Shown: one piece after another, positions 43,361-51,213 of the stretch | How the letters are laid out: each line of letters starts with the position of its first letter | Position numbering within the stretch: the first letter of the stretch is position 1 | Source of the DNA: VRUE01 sp963727465 | Lineage (GTDB): Bacteria > Actinomycetota > Thermoleophilia > Solirubrobacterales > 70-9 | Direction: 5' to 3' | Length of the DNA: 64,000 nucleotides | NCBI GenBank assembly: GCA_963727465.1 | Contig: CAVSGL010000015.1 | Location: 1-64,000 of the forward strand | Position numbers and translations under genes: made by a program | Notes under the pieces: model-generated | Seen by the model: the letters and a program-made list of their open reading frames with translations, nothing else | Told to the model about the DNA's origin: nothing | Databases searched by the model: none

Positions 43361-44863
43361 CTAGCCGCCTTCTTCTTCGGTCGCCCCGCCTTCCAGCGGC
43401 GTCTTCGTGTCGACCTCGAGCCGGGTCGGGTAGTTCGGATGGTCGTACATGATCGGTATCGCGTCGGCGGGGGTGTTGGCGCGGTCGACGCTGAGCGCGA
43501 CGCCGAGCCGGCGATTCGCGGGGATCACCCGCGGGGCTTCCTGGAATTCCATCGTCAGGCGGATCTTCGCCCAGTAGTTTCGCGGCCAGTAGCCGTTTCC
43601 CTCCGGCCGGTAGGTCCAGTACGGGTTGCCGTCGCCGGTGCCGATCAGCATCGTGTCGGTGGCTTCCGTTTCTTCGCCGGAGCCGCTTTCCGTGCGTTCG
43701 AACAGATAGACGCAGAGCGTCCCGGTGTAGAGCGCATCGTTGAGCGTACGGGTGTAGAACTCGAGCGTCACCTTGCCGCCCATTTCGAAGGCTTTCGGCA
43801 GCGGGTCGGTGACCCAGCGGTGCACCTGTGACTCCGGATGGGTGGTACCCGTCGGCACGTAGTGACAACCGCTGGTGTCGTCGCGGCGAATCTGAACGCC
43901 CTTGTCGGTGTCCGGGGTCGGCTCGAGGTAGAAGTCGTCCGCGTAGTCGTGCAGCGCCGGCAGGGTTTCGTCTTCCGGGTAGGGGTCCGGCGCGCCCGCG
44001 AGCAACAGGGTGTCGGGCGCTCCAGGCTGTTCGCTGCCGGTGCGCGGGCCGCTTTCGCAGGTCCCGAGGGTGTTGTGCAGCAGGTGATCGGCAGTGATTT
44101 CCTCGCGTTCGGTGCTGCCGTCGGCGGCGCACGCCGTGTCGGAGAGGAAGAACTGCTGCGCGGTCACGTCGGTGCCGTTGCCGCCTTCGCCGCCCCCGCC
44201 GCCTCCGCCACCGCCTTCGGGCGGTTCTTCTTCAGGCGGTTCTTCTTCGCTCCCCACTTCTTCTTCTTCTTCGACCTTGGGGTCGGTGACCGCCGACTGC
44301 ACTTCGACATAGCCCGCTTCGCCGCCCTGGCTCACCGCCCCCCGGTCGGGTTTGACCGCGACGACGATCTGCTTGTAGTCCTGTTCGCCTTCGCACAGTT
44401 CGGCCGAGCACGTCGGGTCGTTGCGCCAGACGACGTACCGATACACGGTTCCTCTGACGCCGCCTTGTTCGGTGTTGCCGGTGAAGAATTCGGATTCCGG
44501 GCTGAATCCCGTTTCGCTGTTCACGTCCACCGGGAAGTAGGCCTGCGGCGGGTTGCCGCGCTTCAGCGCGAAGAGCCCCCCGTTGACCCGGTAGTTCGGG
44601 CTCTTCTGGTTGCTCGACGTGGCCGGCATCGTGTTCACCGCCAGGTCTTCGTAGGGAATGCTGTGCAGGCGCTCCATCTCTTCCTGGGCGAGGTCGAGCG
44701 CGACCTGGGTCGCCTTCGCGCGCTGGGCGTTCTTCGTCGCCGCGCCCAGCACGCCGAAGGTCGCCGCGGCGCCCATCACCAGCACGACCGCGGCAACCAG
44801 CACCTCGATCATCGTCAGCCCCGCCTCGCCGCCGCCGAGTCGCTTGTCGGCCCACTCGCGCAT
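43361..44863 (-). CDS. large minor pilin, PilV-like
   Basis: A 500-residue protein with a type III leader: GGGEAG ahead of LTMIEVLVAAVVLVMGAAATFG, the PilD cleavage site and the polymerising helix with Glu at +5. Helix 1 continues through QRAKATQVALDLAQEEMERL. A Glu/Pro/Gly-rich low-complexity insert (about 200-235) joins a large C-terminal beta-rich domain (LEFYTRTLNDALYTGTLCVYLFERTE) not typical of PilV. Such size suggests a pilus-tip subunit with an adhesin or ligand domain. It follows the pilW-like gene by 3 bp. Confidence 0.82.
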   Translation of the reverse strand: MREWADKRLGGGEAGLTMIEVLVAAVVLVMGAAATFGVLGAATKNAQRAKATQVALDLAQEEMERLHSIPYEDLAVNTMPATSSNQKSPNYRVNGGLFALKRGNPPQAYFPVDVNSETGFSPESEFFTGNTEQGGVRGTVYRYVVWRNDPTCSAELCEGEQDYKQIVVAVKPDRGAVSQGGEAGYVEVQSAVTDPKVEEEEEVGSEEEPPEEEPPEGGGGGGGGGEGGNGTDVTAQQFFLSDTACAADGSTEREEITADHLLHNTLGTCESGPRTGSEQPGAPDTLLLAGAPDPYPEDETLPALHDYADDFYLEPTPDTDKGVQIRRDDTSGCHYVPTGTTHPESQVHRWVTDPLPKAFEMGGKVTLEFYTRTLNDALYTGTLCVYLFERTESGSGEETEATDTMLIGTGDGNPYWTYRPEGNGYWPRNYWAKIRLTMEFQEAPRVIPANRRLGVALSVDRANTPADAIPIMYDHPNYPTRLEVDTKTPLEGGATEEEGG

Positions 44864-44866
44864 AGC

Positions 44867-45448
44867 TCAGCCGAGATAGCTCTGGATCCGCAGGCCGGCG
44901 CCGTCGGTAACGGTCAGCTCGCCCCTGCCATCGGGGTTTTCGATGTGCAGGGTGATGCCGACGTAGCTCGGTTCTTCGAGGTTCGGTTCGTAGTTGAAGA
45001 CGTTGCTGTCGTCGAGGCCGCTGACCAAGACCGTCGGCGTGCCTTCGCTGCCGAGCACTTCGGGGTCGGTCTCGGTGCGCGTACAGGCGGTCACCGTGCA
45101 GCTGTAGGTGACCCGACAGGGAATGGACGCGGCGCTTTCGCTGGTCTGCACGGCGCCGCCGCATTCGACCCGGCGCAGCCGGGTTTCGAATTCGACCTGC
45201 GAGCCGCTGGCGCTGAAGACCTGGACGCCGTTGCGGATCTCACGCGTCATCCGCTCGAGCACGTAGCGTGCCGTGGAGATTTCCTGCGTCTTCTTGCTCA
45301 GCTTCGGCTGATCGCGAACGGCGCTGATCAGCATCGCGCAGGCGGCGCCGACGATGATCACGCTCATCGCCGAGGCGACCAGCAGCTCGACCAGGGTCAG
45401 CCCGGCCTCGCGCTCGTGGGCGGCGAAGCGCCGCCGCAGGACGCTCAT
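44867..45448 (-). CDS. minor pilin, PilW-like
   Basis: A 193-residue prepilin-like protein. The leader ends HEREAG before LTLVELLVASAMSVIIVGAACAML. Helix 1 continues with SKKTQEISTARYVLERMTREIRNG, as in PilW/GspJ-type minor pilins. It has four Cys likely to pair (RVECGG, IPCRVTYSCTVTAC). The start ATG overlaps the stop of the secreted repeat protein upstream (ATGA, 45445-45448), so the two are translated together. Confidence 0.85.
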   Translation of the reverse strand: MSVLRRRFAAHEREAGLTLVELLVASAMSVIIVGAACAMLISAVRDQPKLSKKTQEISTARYVLERMTREIRNGVQVFSASGSQVEFETRLRRVECGGAVQTSESAASIPCRVTYSCTVTACTRTETDPEVLGSEGTPTVLVSGLDDSNVFNYEPNLEEPSYVGITLHIENPDGRGELTVTDGAGLRIQSYLG

Positions 45449-47910
45449 CGCCGGCCTCGCCTGTGGTGGCGGGTGTGCTTGCGACTGTGGCCGCCCGCGC
45501 CGACCAGCTTGAAGGCGCGCCGGCTCGGCCTCGCCTCCCAGACGCCCGCGTTGACGGCCTTGACCCGGAAGACGTGCCGGCCGCGACCCAGCTTGCGCAC
45601 CTTCGCCGGCGAGTTGCAGCGGTGCCAGCGGTGGCGGTCGAGGCGGCAGATGAACCTGGTGCCCGACTGGCCGGTCGCGTCGACGAAGCGGAAGACCGGG
45701 CGACGCTTGCGCGTCTTGAAGGCAGGCCCGAAGGTGATCCTGCTCCGGGGGGCCTGAGAGTGGGAGTCGCCGGAGCTGTCGAGCGCGCCTCCGCTCGTCG
45801 GCGCCGGCGCCGGTGAAGTCGCGCCGGCTCCACCGCCGCCGCTTCCGCCCCCACCATCGCCTCCCGACGATTCTTCGCTCTGCTGCCGGTAGGCGATTTC
45901 GCCCGAGCAGGCCGAGACGAAGCCGTTGGCTTCGGCGGTCGCGTGGAACGTGGTCGTCGTGCCGGCGCCGACGTGGACGGCGATCCCCGCCCCTTCGAGC
46001 TGCGCGACGCTGCCGGTGCCCACCGGCTCGCCCGAGCAGTTGACGGTCGAGTAGAGCTTGACCGCGGCCCCCGGTGCGCCGGGGTCCGACCCGAGCACCC
46101 GTGGATCGGTCGAGGCGGCGGGCGACTGCGGATCGGTGCCCTTGAGGCTCGGGCCAGGCGGCGCCAGTTCGCCTTCCAGCCCTTTGCTGTTGCCGCGCGA
46201 CACCAGCAGCGGCCCGCCGCCGGTGCGCTCGTAGATGTCTTCGTCGCTGTCTTCGTCGGCTTCGGTCAGCTGCTCTTCGCTGGTGAGGAAGGCGAGGCTG
46301 CCGTCGGCCGAGACGGCGCGCAGCTGCGCCGGGTACGGTCCGTTGCCGCGATAGGGCCCGCCGCCTTCGGTCTGCTGTCCGAGCGAGACGAGCGTCGTCG
46401 CGCCGGAGCTGCGTTCGTAGATGTCGGTCTCTTCGTCGCTGTCGCCGAAGGCGCTGAGGTCGCCTTCCGGTTCGGCCGGCGCCAGCGCTTCGTCGGTCAC
46501 GAAGAAGATCTTCGATCCGTCAGCGGAGGCGCCGGCGAAGCCGGCGTCCTTTTCGCCGTTGCCGCATTCAACCGTGCAGCCCGATCCAGGCAGGGAGACG
46601 CGCGTCGTCGCTTCGCTCGAGAGGTTCCGCGAGTAGACGTCGGCGCGGTTGTCCGCGTCGCCTTCGGTCAGCTTCGCGGCCGTGCTGAAGATCGCCAGCG
46701 AACCGTCAGTGGAAATCCAGTTCAGTTCCGGCGCCTCGCCGCCGGTGTCGCAGGAGGCGCAGGCCGGGTCGCCCGCGGAGACGAGCTCAGTCGTGCCGCC
46801 ACCGCGAGCGTAGATGTCGACGGCGGAGTCGGTGTCGGCGCCGGAGAACGAATCGGCGGTCGCGAAGAAGACCGCGCCGCCGTCCGCCGAGCCCGCGAGG
46901 AGGGTGGCGATCACCGTGCCGTTTTCGCCTCCGGGCCCGACCGATGCGAGCGCCGGCGTTCCCCCCGACCAGTCGTAGACGTCCTGCTCTTCGTCGGTGT
47001 CGGCCGGCGCGATCCGTTCGTTGGTCTCGAAGAAGACGTGTGCCCCGTTGGCCGAGATGACGCTGGTGGCGCTCGGCGGGCAGGCGCCGGCCGGGCAGGC
47101 TTCCGGCCCCGCCCCGGGCGTGCTGACCAGCTTCGTTTCGAGGCTTTCCAGGTCTCGCTCGTAGAGGTCCGCTTCGCTGTCGGTGTCGGCGCCGACCAGC
47201 GGTTCGGGGGTGCTGAAGATCGCCTTGGTCCCGTCTTCGGAGGCGCCGCGGAAGTCGACCGGCGACGTGCCGGCGCCGCAGCCCGAGCAGGCCGGTCCGG
47301 CGACCGAGACCAGCGTCGTCCTTTCAGTGACCAGATTGCGCATATAGAGGTCGGCGCCGCTGTCGGTGTCGGCGGAAGAGAGGCGCTCGGTGCTGACGAA
47401 GAAGACCCGGCGGCCTTCGTCGACAATGCCGCCTGGCGCGGCGTTGGCGTCGGCGCCGCCGTTGCCGCAGTCCGTCGCCGCGCAGGACGAGTCGCCGGCC
47501 GAGACCAGGGTCGTCCTGTTTTCCGCCAGGTCGCGGACGTAGATGTCGGTCGCGCTGTCGGTGTCGGCTTCGATCAGCCGCTCCTTGGTGGCGAAGAAGA
47601 TCTCGTTGCCGTCAGGGCTCGCCGCGAGGTACTGCGCCGGATATGCGTCGTTGCCTCCGGCCGGGCCGAGCGAGACCTCGCGGGTGACGTAGCCGAGGCC
47701 ACCCTCGAAGTCGCGCACGTAGATGTCGGGCTGGCTGTCCGTGTCGCCGGAAACGAGTTTGTCGGTGGTGCTGAAGACGGCCACACCGCCGTCTTCGGAG
47801 ATGCCCTCGAAGCGCGCGCCGGCGGCGTTGGCTGCGGGCGCCGCCAGCGCCATCGCCATCAGCGCTACCAGCCCAGATAGGGAGAGACGTGCTTTCCGCT
47901 TTGCAGGCAT
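45445..47910 (-). CDS. secreted TolB/PD40-type beta-propeller protein in the minor pilin operon
   Basis: An 821-residue exported protein. Signal peptide 1-28 (LSLSGLVALMAMALAAPAANA). Then about ten tandem units of 55-65 residues, each like DGxxIFFxTxERLxxADTDSxxDIYxRDL followed by TTLVSxG, with scattered Cys pairs (CAATDCGNGG, CSGCG, CASCDTGG): a WD40-like/PD40 propeller. C-terminal to a Gly/Ser linker, an Ig-like domain has GTRFICRLDRHRWHRC and GRHVFRVKAVNAG. Its place next to pilW and pilV is that of PilY1 in Gram-negative bacteria, and it may be the analogous tip protein. Glu is mostly GAA. Confidence 0.8.
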   Translation of the reverse strand: MPAKRKARLSLSGLVALMAMALAAPAANAAGARFEGISEDGGVAVFSTTDKLVSGDTDSQPDIYVRDFEGGLGYVTREVSLGPAGGNDAYPAQYLAASPDGNEIFFATKERLIEADTDSATDIYVRDLAENRTTLVSAGDSSCAATDCGNGGADANAAPGGIVDEGRRVFFVSTERLSSADTDSGADLYMRNLVTERTTLVSVAGPACSGCGAGTSPVDFRGASEDGTKAIFSTPEPLVGADTDSEADLYERDLESLETKLVSTPGAGPEACPAGACPPSATSVISANGAHVFFETNERIAPADTDEEQDVYDWSGGTPALASVGPGGENGTVIATLLAGSADGGAVFFATADSFSGADTDSAVDIYARGGGTTELVSAGDPACASCDTGGEAPELNWISTDGSLAIFSTAAKLTEGDADNRADVYSRNLSSEATTRVSLPGSGCTVECGNGEKDAGFAGASADGSKIFFVTDEALAPAEPEGDLSAFGDSDEETDIYERSSGATTLVSLGQQTEGGGPYRGNGPYPAQLRAVSADGSLAFLTSEEQLTEADEDSDEDIYERTGGGPLLVSRGNSKGLEGELAPPGPSLKGTDPQSPAASTDPRVLGSDPGAPGAAVKLYSTVNCSGEPVGTGSVAQLEGAGIAVHVGAGTTTTFHATAEANGFVSACSGEIAYRQQSEESSGGDGGGGSGGGGAGATSPAPAPTSGGALDSSGDSHSQAPRSRITFGPAFKTRKRRPVFRFVDATGQSGTRFICRLDRHRWHRCNSPAKVRKLGRGRHVFRVKAVNAGVWEARPSRRAFKLVGAGGHSRKHTRHHRRGRR

Positions 47911-47986
47911 CGTTGTTCTATCGGTTGCGATCGACCATCCGTTTAGGTCAGGTGGACGCCTGACCCAGCGCGCGCAGCCCCCCAAC

Positions 47987-48028
47987 AAGCGCCGAGGGGC
48001 GGGCACAAAGGCCCGCCCCTCGGCGCTT
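47987..48028 (-). terminator. strong hairpin downstream of the pilin gene
   Basis: Perfect 18-bp arms AAGCGCCGAGGGGCGGGC (47987-48004) and complement (48011-48028) with a 6-nt loop, 34 bp after the pilA stop. It probably ends or attenuates the pilA transcript before the repeat-protein gene; only a short T-run follows. Confidence 0.7.
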
Positions 48029-48061
48029 CACGCTTGGCTAGGCCAAGACTGAACAACCCGG

Positions 48062-48553
48062 TTAGCTACCCCAGTTGCCCCCGGTGGGACAACCGCCATT
48101 GCCCGGGTTCGAGCAGGTGTAGGTCAGCGCTCCGCCCGCGGCTCGTTCGACCGTAAATTCGGTTTCTTCACCGCCCTGCGCGGTAACGGTGATCGTGAAG
48201 CCCGTTGCGGGAACGTTGGGCTGAATGTTGAACGGGTTTCCTGCGCCGGCTTCTAGTTCGGTAGGAATCGTCGGCTCGATTTCGTGCAGGCCGTCCTGAT
48301 CACAATTTTCGGCACTGTAGACGTTGTTGTTGTCCGTGGCGCACGTCTCCATTGCAACCTGTGCGGTGTGGACATACTCCTTCGCCTTCGCGTCGCCGGC
48401 CTTTTCCTTCTGGTTGAAGAACGCCGGCAGGGCGATCGCGGCGAGGATGCCAAGGATGAGCATCACGACGAGGAGCTCGATCAGCGTGAAGCCGGCCTCC
48501 CCGTCGCCGTTGAGCCGGGCGCCTACTTTGGCCCGGAGATTCTGGAGAAACAT
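48062..48553 (-). CDS. pilA: type IV major pilin
   Basis: A 163-residue prepilin. The leader (LNGDGEAG) is cut before FTLIELLVVMLILGILAAIALPAFFNQ, the classical class III signal with Phe+1 and Glu+5. Helix 1 continues KEKAGDAKAKEYVHTAQVAMETCATDNN. The C-terminal globular part has four Cys (ETCATDN, AENCD, YTCSN, GGCPT) that can form two disulfides. The ATG at 48553 has AGGAGG 6 nt upstream, partly held in a small TGACC/GGTCA hairpin. It is preceded by a c-di-GMP-I riboswitch and followed by a strong hairpin, so its level can be set apart from the minor pilins. Confidence 0.92.
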   Translation of the reverse strand: MFLQNLRAKVGARLNGDGEAGFTLIELLVVMLILGILAAIALPAFFNQKEKAGDAKAKEYVHTAQVAMETCATDNNNVYSAENCDQDGLHEIEPTIPTELEAGAGNPFNIQPNVPATGFTITVTAQGGEETEFTVERAAGGALTYTCSNPGNGGCPTGGNWGS

Positions 48554-48617
48554 CAGTGACCTCCTGTGGTCATTTCGATTTCGCCAGAGCCCCGTCGCGT
48601 TGAAGCCACGTGGTGTC

Positions 48618-48712
48618 TGTCGACCCCGGTGGTAGCCCGGCCGACTCCCCGCAGGGAGCCCCGAGGGCTTTGCGTCACCGCCTCGCGGCGGGTTTGCCTG
48701 TTGCACCGAGGC
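48618..48712 (-). promoter_or_regulatory. c-di-GMP-I (GEMM) riboswitch in the pilA leader
   Basis: On the minus strand the leader reads GCAACAGGCAAACC (48706-48692 region), then a CCGCC-GCGA-GGCGG hairpin with a GNRA loop. TGACGCAAAGCC (48677-48667) follows, then a second GC-rich hairpin ending GGGCTACCACCGGGG (about 48640-48625). GGCAAACC, the GNRA-capped hairpin and GACGCAAAGCC in this order are the conserved core of the GEMM-I aptamer that binds c-di-GMP; GCTACC is in place of the usual GGTAGC block. The aptamer ends about 65 nt before the pilA ATG. A short hairpin at the ribosome site could be the expression platform. Confidence 0.82.
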
Positions 48713-48838
48713 ACTGGCAGATTCATCACGAGGTGCTAATCGACCGCGCCGGAAATATCTAAATCCCCGAAATTTGGACTTCATCTCCCAAAAATCGGGG
48801 GTTGAGCCCGGGCGGACTGGATAACCCGTAAACCGGCC

Positions 48839-50476
48839 TCAGCAGCTGGCGTCCGGCGCCGCGCCGGCCGGGGCGACGCCGCCGCTGCACTCGACGTAGG
48901 CGGTGGCGTGATAGGAGCGGCCGCCGAATTCGACTTTCCCTTCGTCGAATTTTTCTTTTTCTTCTTCTTCCTGCTGCAGTTCTTCTTCTTTGGTGACTTT
49001 TTCTTCTTCGATGGTTTCCTGTTCGCTTTCGCTGGCGCCCCCCGGGTTGACCTCCGGCGGGATTTCGAAACCGTCGTCCATTTCGATTTTGCCGTTTCCG
49101 CTGAGCGCGATCTGCCTGCCGACGACGATGCCTTTGAAGGTCGCGTTGCCGCTGATGTTGACGTAGGAGCTCGGGCCGTAGATCACGAACTCATCGGTCG
49201 TGGAATAGTTGCCCGAGAGGTTGACCGAGCTGGCCGTGCTGGTCGAGCCGAGCAGGTAGAAGCCGGGCACGTCGTAGGCGCCGGGCGACGCTCCATAGCC
49301 CGTGGCGGTGATTTCGTTGTTGCCGCTCATGCTGATCTGGTTCGACGTGCCGCAGTTCTCCGGCGTGTCGAAAAAGAAACGAACGTGCGCGCCCTGGGCC
49401 ATGATCAGGCGCGAGTTGCCGCTGAGCGAGATCGAGCAGATCCAGTAGTCGCCGCCGCCGACGGTCAACGTCGTGTTGCCCGAGAGGCTTATGCGGCGGT
49501 TGCTCGGGTTGAAGGGCTTGCTGCTGCTCCAGTTGCCGTTGTAGGTGTCTTCCTGGCATTCGGCCGGCAGGCCGTTCGAGCACTTGGTGATGCGGCCATT
49601 GGAGTTGTTGGTTGCGATGTCGGAGGGAATGAAGCTGCTGACCGGCGGCAGTTCCATGCTGCCTTCGCCGAATTCGTAGCCGCTGCACTGATACGAGTTG
49701 CCCGAGTGGGTCCAGCTTTTTCCGATGCCGACCTGGATGTCGCCGCAGATGCTCGTGTTGCCCGAGGTGACCAGGTCGCCGTTCGTGCCGACGCCGACCC
49801 TGATGTCGGCGTTGCCGCTCGACGTGATCCCTTCGAGCCCGACCAGGCCGGCGACCGTGCCGCCGCTGCTTTCGCCTTCTTCGAGCGCCTGAAGTTTTTC
49901 TTCGATTTCGGTCAGTTCCTGCTGCGTGTGTTCGTGGTGTTCAAGCCATTCTTTTTCTTCTTCGAGGCGTATCTGTTCGCTGTTTTCGAATTCGAGGCTC
50001 GCTTCGTCGAGGCTGAGCTGGATCCGCCGGCTGACTTCGTCGGCCGTTCCCGTGGAGACGATGCAGATGTCGTGCCCGTTGCAGCTGCTGCCGAGCGCGC
50101 TGACCCGGTAGCTGTATTCGGCGCCGCCCACTTCGCCCTCGATCGGGGCGCACCATTCGGGTTCGCCGGCCGGCGCTGCGCCGGCTTCGAGTTCTTCGGA
50201 CGCGCCGACGTTGAGGCAGGCGTCTTCTTCGTCGAGCGATCCGCCATAGCGATTGAGCCGCTGCATGGCGATGTTGGCGCCGGCGTCCGCGGCGCCGATC
50301 GCGCTCTTGGACCCGTTGTCGCGCTTGGAGCCATGCTGGACGTCGACCGAGGAGACCACCGCCGCGCCGGCCAGGCCGAGGCTCGCGATCGTCGCGAAGA
50401 GCGCCGTCGGCAGGGCGATCCCGCGCTGGTCTCGCACCAGCGCCTCCCAACGGGATCGAATCCAGGCAAATCGCAT
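48839..50476 (-). CDS. PilX-like protein with polymer-forming beta-repeat domain
   Basis: A 545-residue protein. The N-terminal RDQRGIALPTALFATIASLGLAGAAVVSS is a PilX_N-type leader and helix. A Glu-rich coiled coil is at about 170-215. From 225 to 470 there is a Ser-Gly-Asn-rich repeat region (SGNADIRV, SGNTSIC, SGNTTLTV, SGNSRLIM, SGNNEITA, SGNYST, SGNATFKG) that should form a right-handed beta-solenoid like polymer-forming cytoskeletal or DUF7305 domains. Another Glu/Lys-rich helix and a Cys-containing tail end it. The first gene of the pilin group; AGGA precedes the ATG by 6 nt. Confidence 0.75.
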   Translation of the reverse strand: MRFAWIRSRWEALVRDQRGIALPTALFATIASLGLAGAAVVSSVDVQHGSKRDNGSKSAIGAADAGANIAMQRLNRYGGSLDEEDACLNVGASEELEAGAAPAGEPEWCAPIEGEVGGAEYSYRVSALGSSCNGHDICIVSTGTADEVSRRIQLSLDEASLEFENSEQIRLEEEKEWLEHHEHTQQELTEIEEKLQALEEGESSGGTVAGLVGLEGITSSGNADIRVGVGTNGDLVTSGNTSICGDIQVGIGKSWTHSGNSYQCSGYEFGEGSMELPPVSSFIPSDIATNNSNGRITKCSNGLPAECQEDTYNGNWSSSKPFNPSNRRISLSGNTTLTVGGGDYWICSISLSGNSRLIMAQGAHVRFFFDTPENCGTSNQISMSGNNEITATGYGASPGAYDVPGFYLLGSTSTASSVNLSGNYSTTDEFVIYGPSSYVNISGNATFKGIVVGRQIALSGNGKIEMDDGFEIPPEVNPGGASESEQETIEEEKVTKEEELQQEEEEKEKFDEGKVEFGGRSYHATAYVECSGGVAPAGAAPDASC

Positions 50477-50648
50477 TGTGGTTCCTGATCGACCACGCGC
50501 CGCCCCAGCTTGAGCCCACCGTCATCGCCCAAGCCCGCGCACTGGACGCTGCACCTACCAACTATTCGAGCAGGCAGAGTCACGAAGCCGAATTGAGGCG
50601 TGCATCAGGTTGGAGCGCCAAGCGGATTCGTCATGTGGGTTAAGACTG

Positions 50649-50674
50649 AAAAGGCCCGCCGGGGCGGGCCTTTT
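50649..50674 (-). terminator. intrinsic terminator
   Basis: AAAAGGCCCGCC-GG-GGCGGGCCTTTT: 12-bp arms with a T-run on the exit side, 30 bp after the stop of the small winged-helix gene. It isolates the pilX-like/pilA group from the genes to its right. The rest of 50477-50703 shows no gene. Confidence 0.85.
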
Positions 50675-50703
50675 CTGAGGTCGTCGGCCGACGATCGATC
50701 GGC

Positions 50704-51003
50704 TCAGACGCAGATGCCCCAGAGCCGCGCGAAGTAGAGCGCGGCGATGGTTGGGATCGCGAAGCCGGCCTGGCAGTGGATCAGGCCGGCGGCGTCGAGT
50801 TCGCGGATCGCGCGCTCGACGGCGTCCTCGGTGGCGAAGCTGCCGGGGACGACGTTGAGCGCCCGCGAGACCTCGGGGATGGTGAGCTGGGCCGGGTGCC
50901 GGTCGAGCAGGAACTCGAGCACGACCCGCTCCGCCTCTTCGTCCTGGACGGCGGGGATGTCGAAGTCCGCCTCCGTGCAGGTCATACCCTCTGGAATAGC
51001 CAT
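50704..51003 (-). CDS. small winged-helix protein
   Basis: A 99-residue protein from the ATG at 51003, which has GGAGGAG about 9 nt upstream; a longer open frame to 51165 lacks such a site. An acidic N-terminus (FDIPAVQDEEAERVVLEFLLD) precedes a winged helix (PAQLTIPEVSRALNVVPGSFATEDAVERAIRELDAAGLIH). It probably binds DNA. It stands alone between a terminator and the Fic gene, at the edge of the pilin operon, and might regulate it. The 51004-51213 stretch shows only G-rich repeats without a gene. Confidence 0.7.
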   Translation of the reverse strand: MAIPEGMTCTEADFDIPAVQDEEAERVVLEFLLDRHPAQLTIPEVSRALNVVPGSFATEDAVERAIRELDAAGLIHCQAGFAIPTIAALYFARLWGICV

Positions 51004-51213
51004 TTGGAGACACTCCTCCTTTTGGTCAGGCGGCCCGTTCGCGCCATCAACGCGGCGGGTCGCCGATTCTTGGAGCCGGTACGTAGATACCGTTCCCGCT
51101 GCGATCGGCCTGGTGCCAACTGAGCCGGTCGCCACGGGGCCGGTGTCGTCAGCACGCGGCCCCATTTATGTGGGTGGCACCATAGTGGGGGGAGCGGCGG
51201 CAAATGTGGGGGG

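Noticed and set aside
45445..47910. Tandem repeats as a possible CRISPR array
   Set aside because: Repeats are 55-65 codon protein units in one frame with degenerate DNA, not identical short repeats with spacers. The same applies to the NHL and SGN repeats.
50477..50703. A second c-di-GMP riboswitch before the pilX-like gene
   Set aside because: No GGCAAACC or ACGCAAAGCC core on the minus strand; only GC-rich leader sequence and a terminator.
51004..51213. G-rich repeated segments as a regulatory RNA
   Set aside because: ATAGTGGGGGG-like runs are short and show no consistent stem; nothing beyond promoter or leader sequence could be supported.
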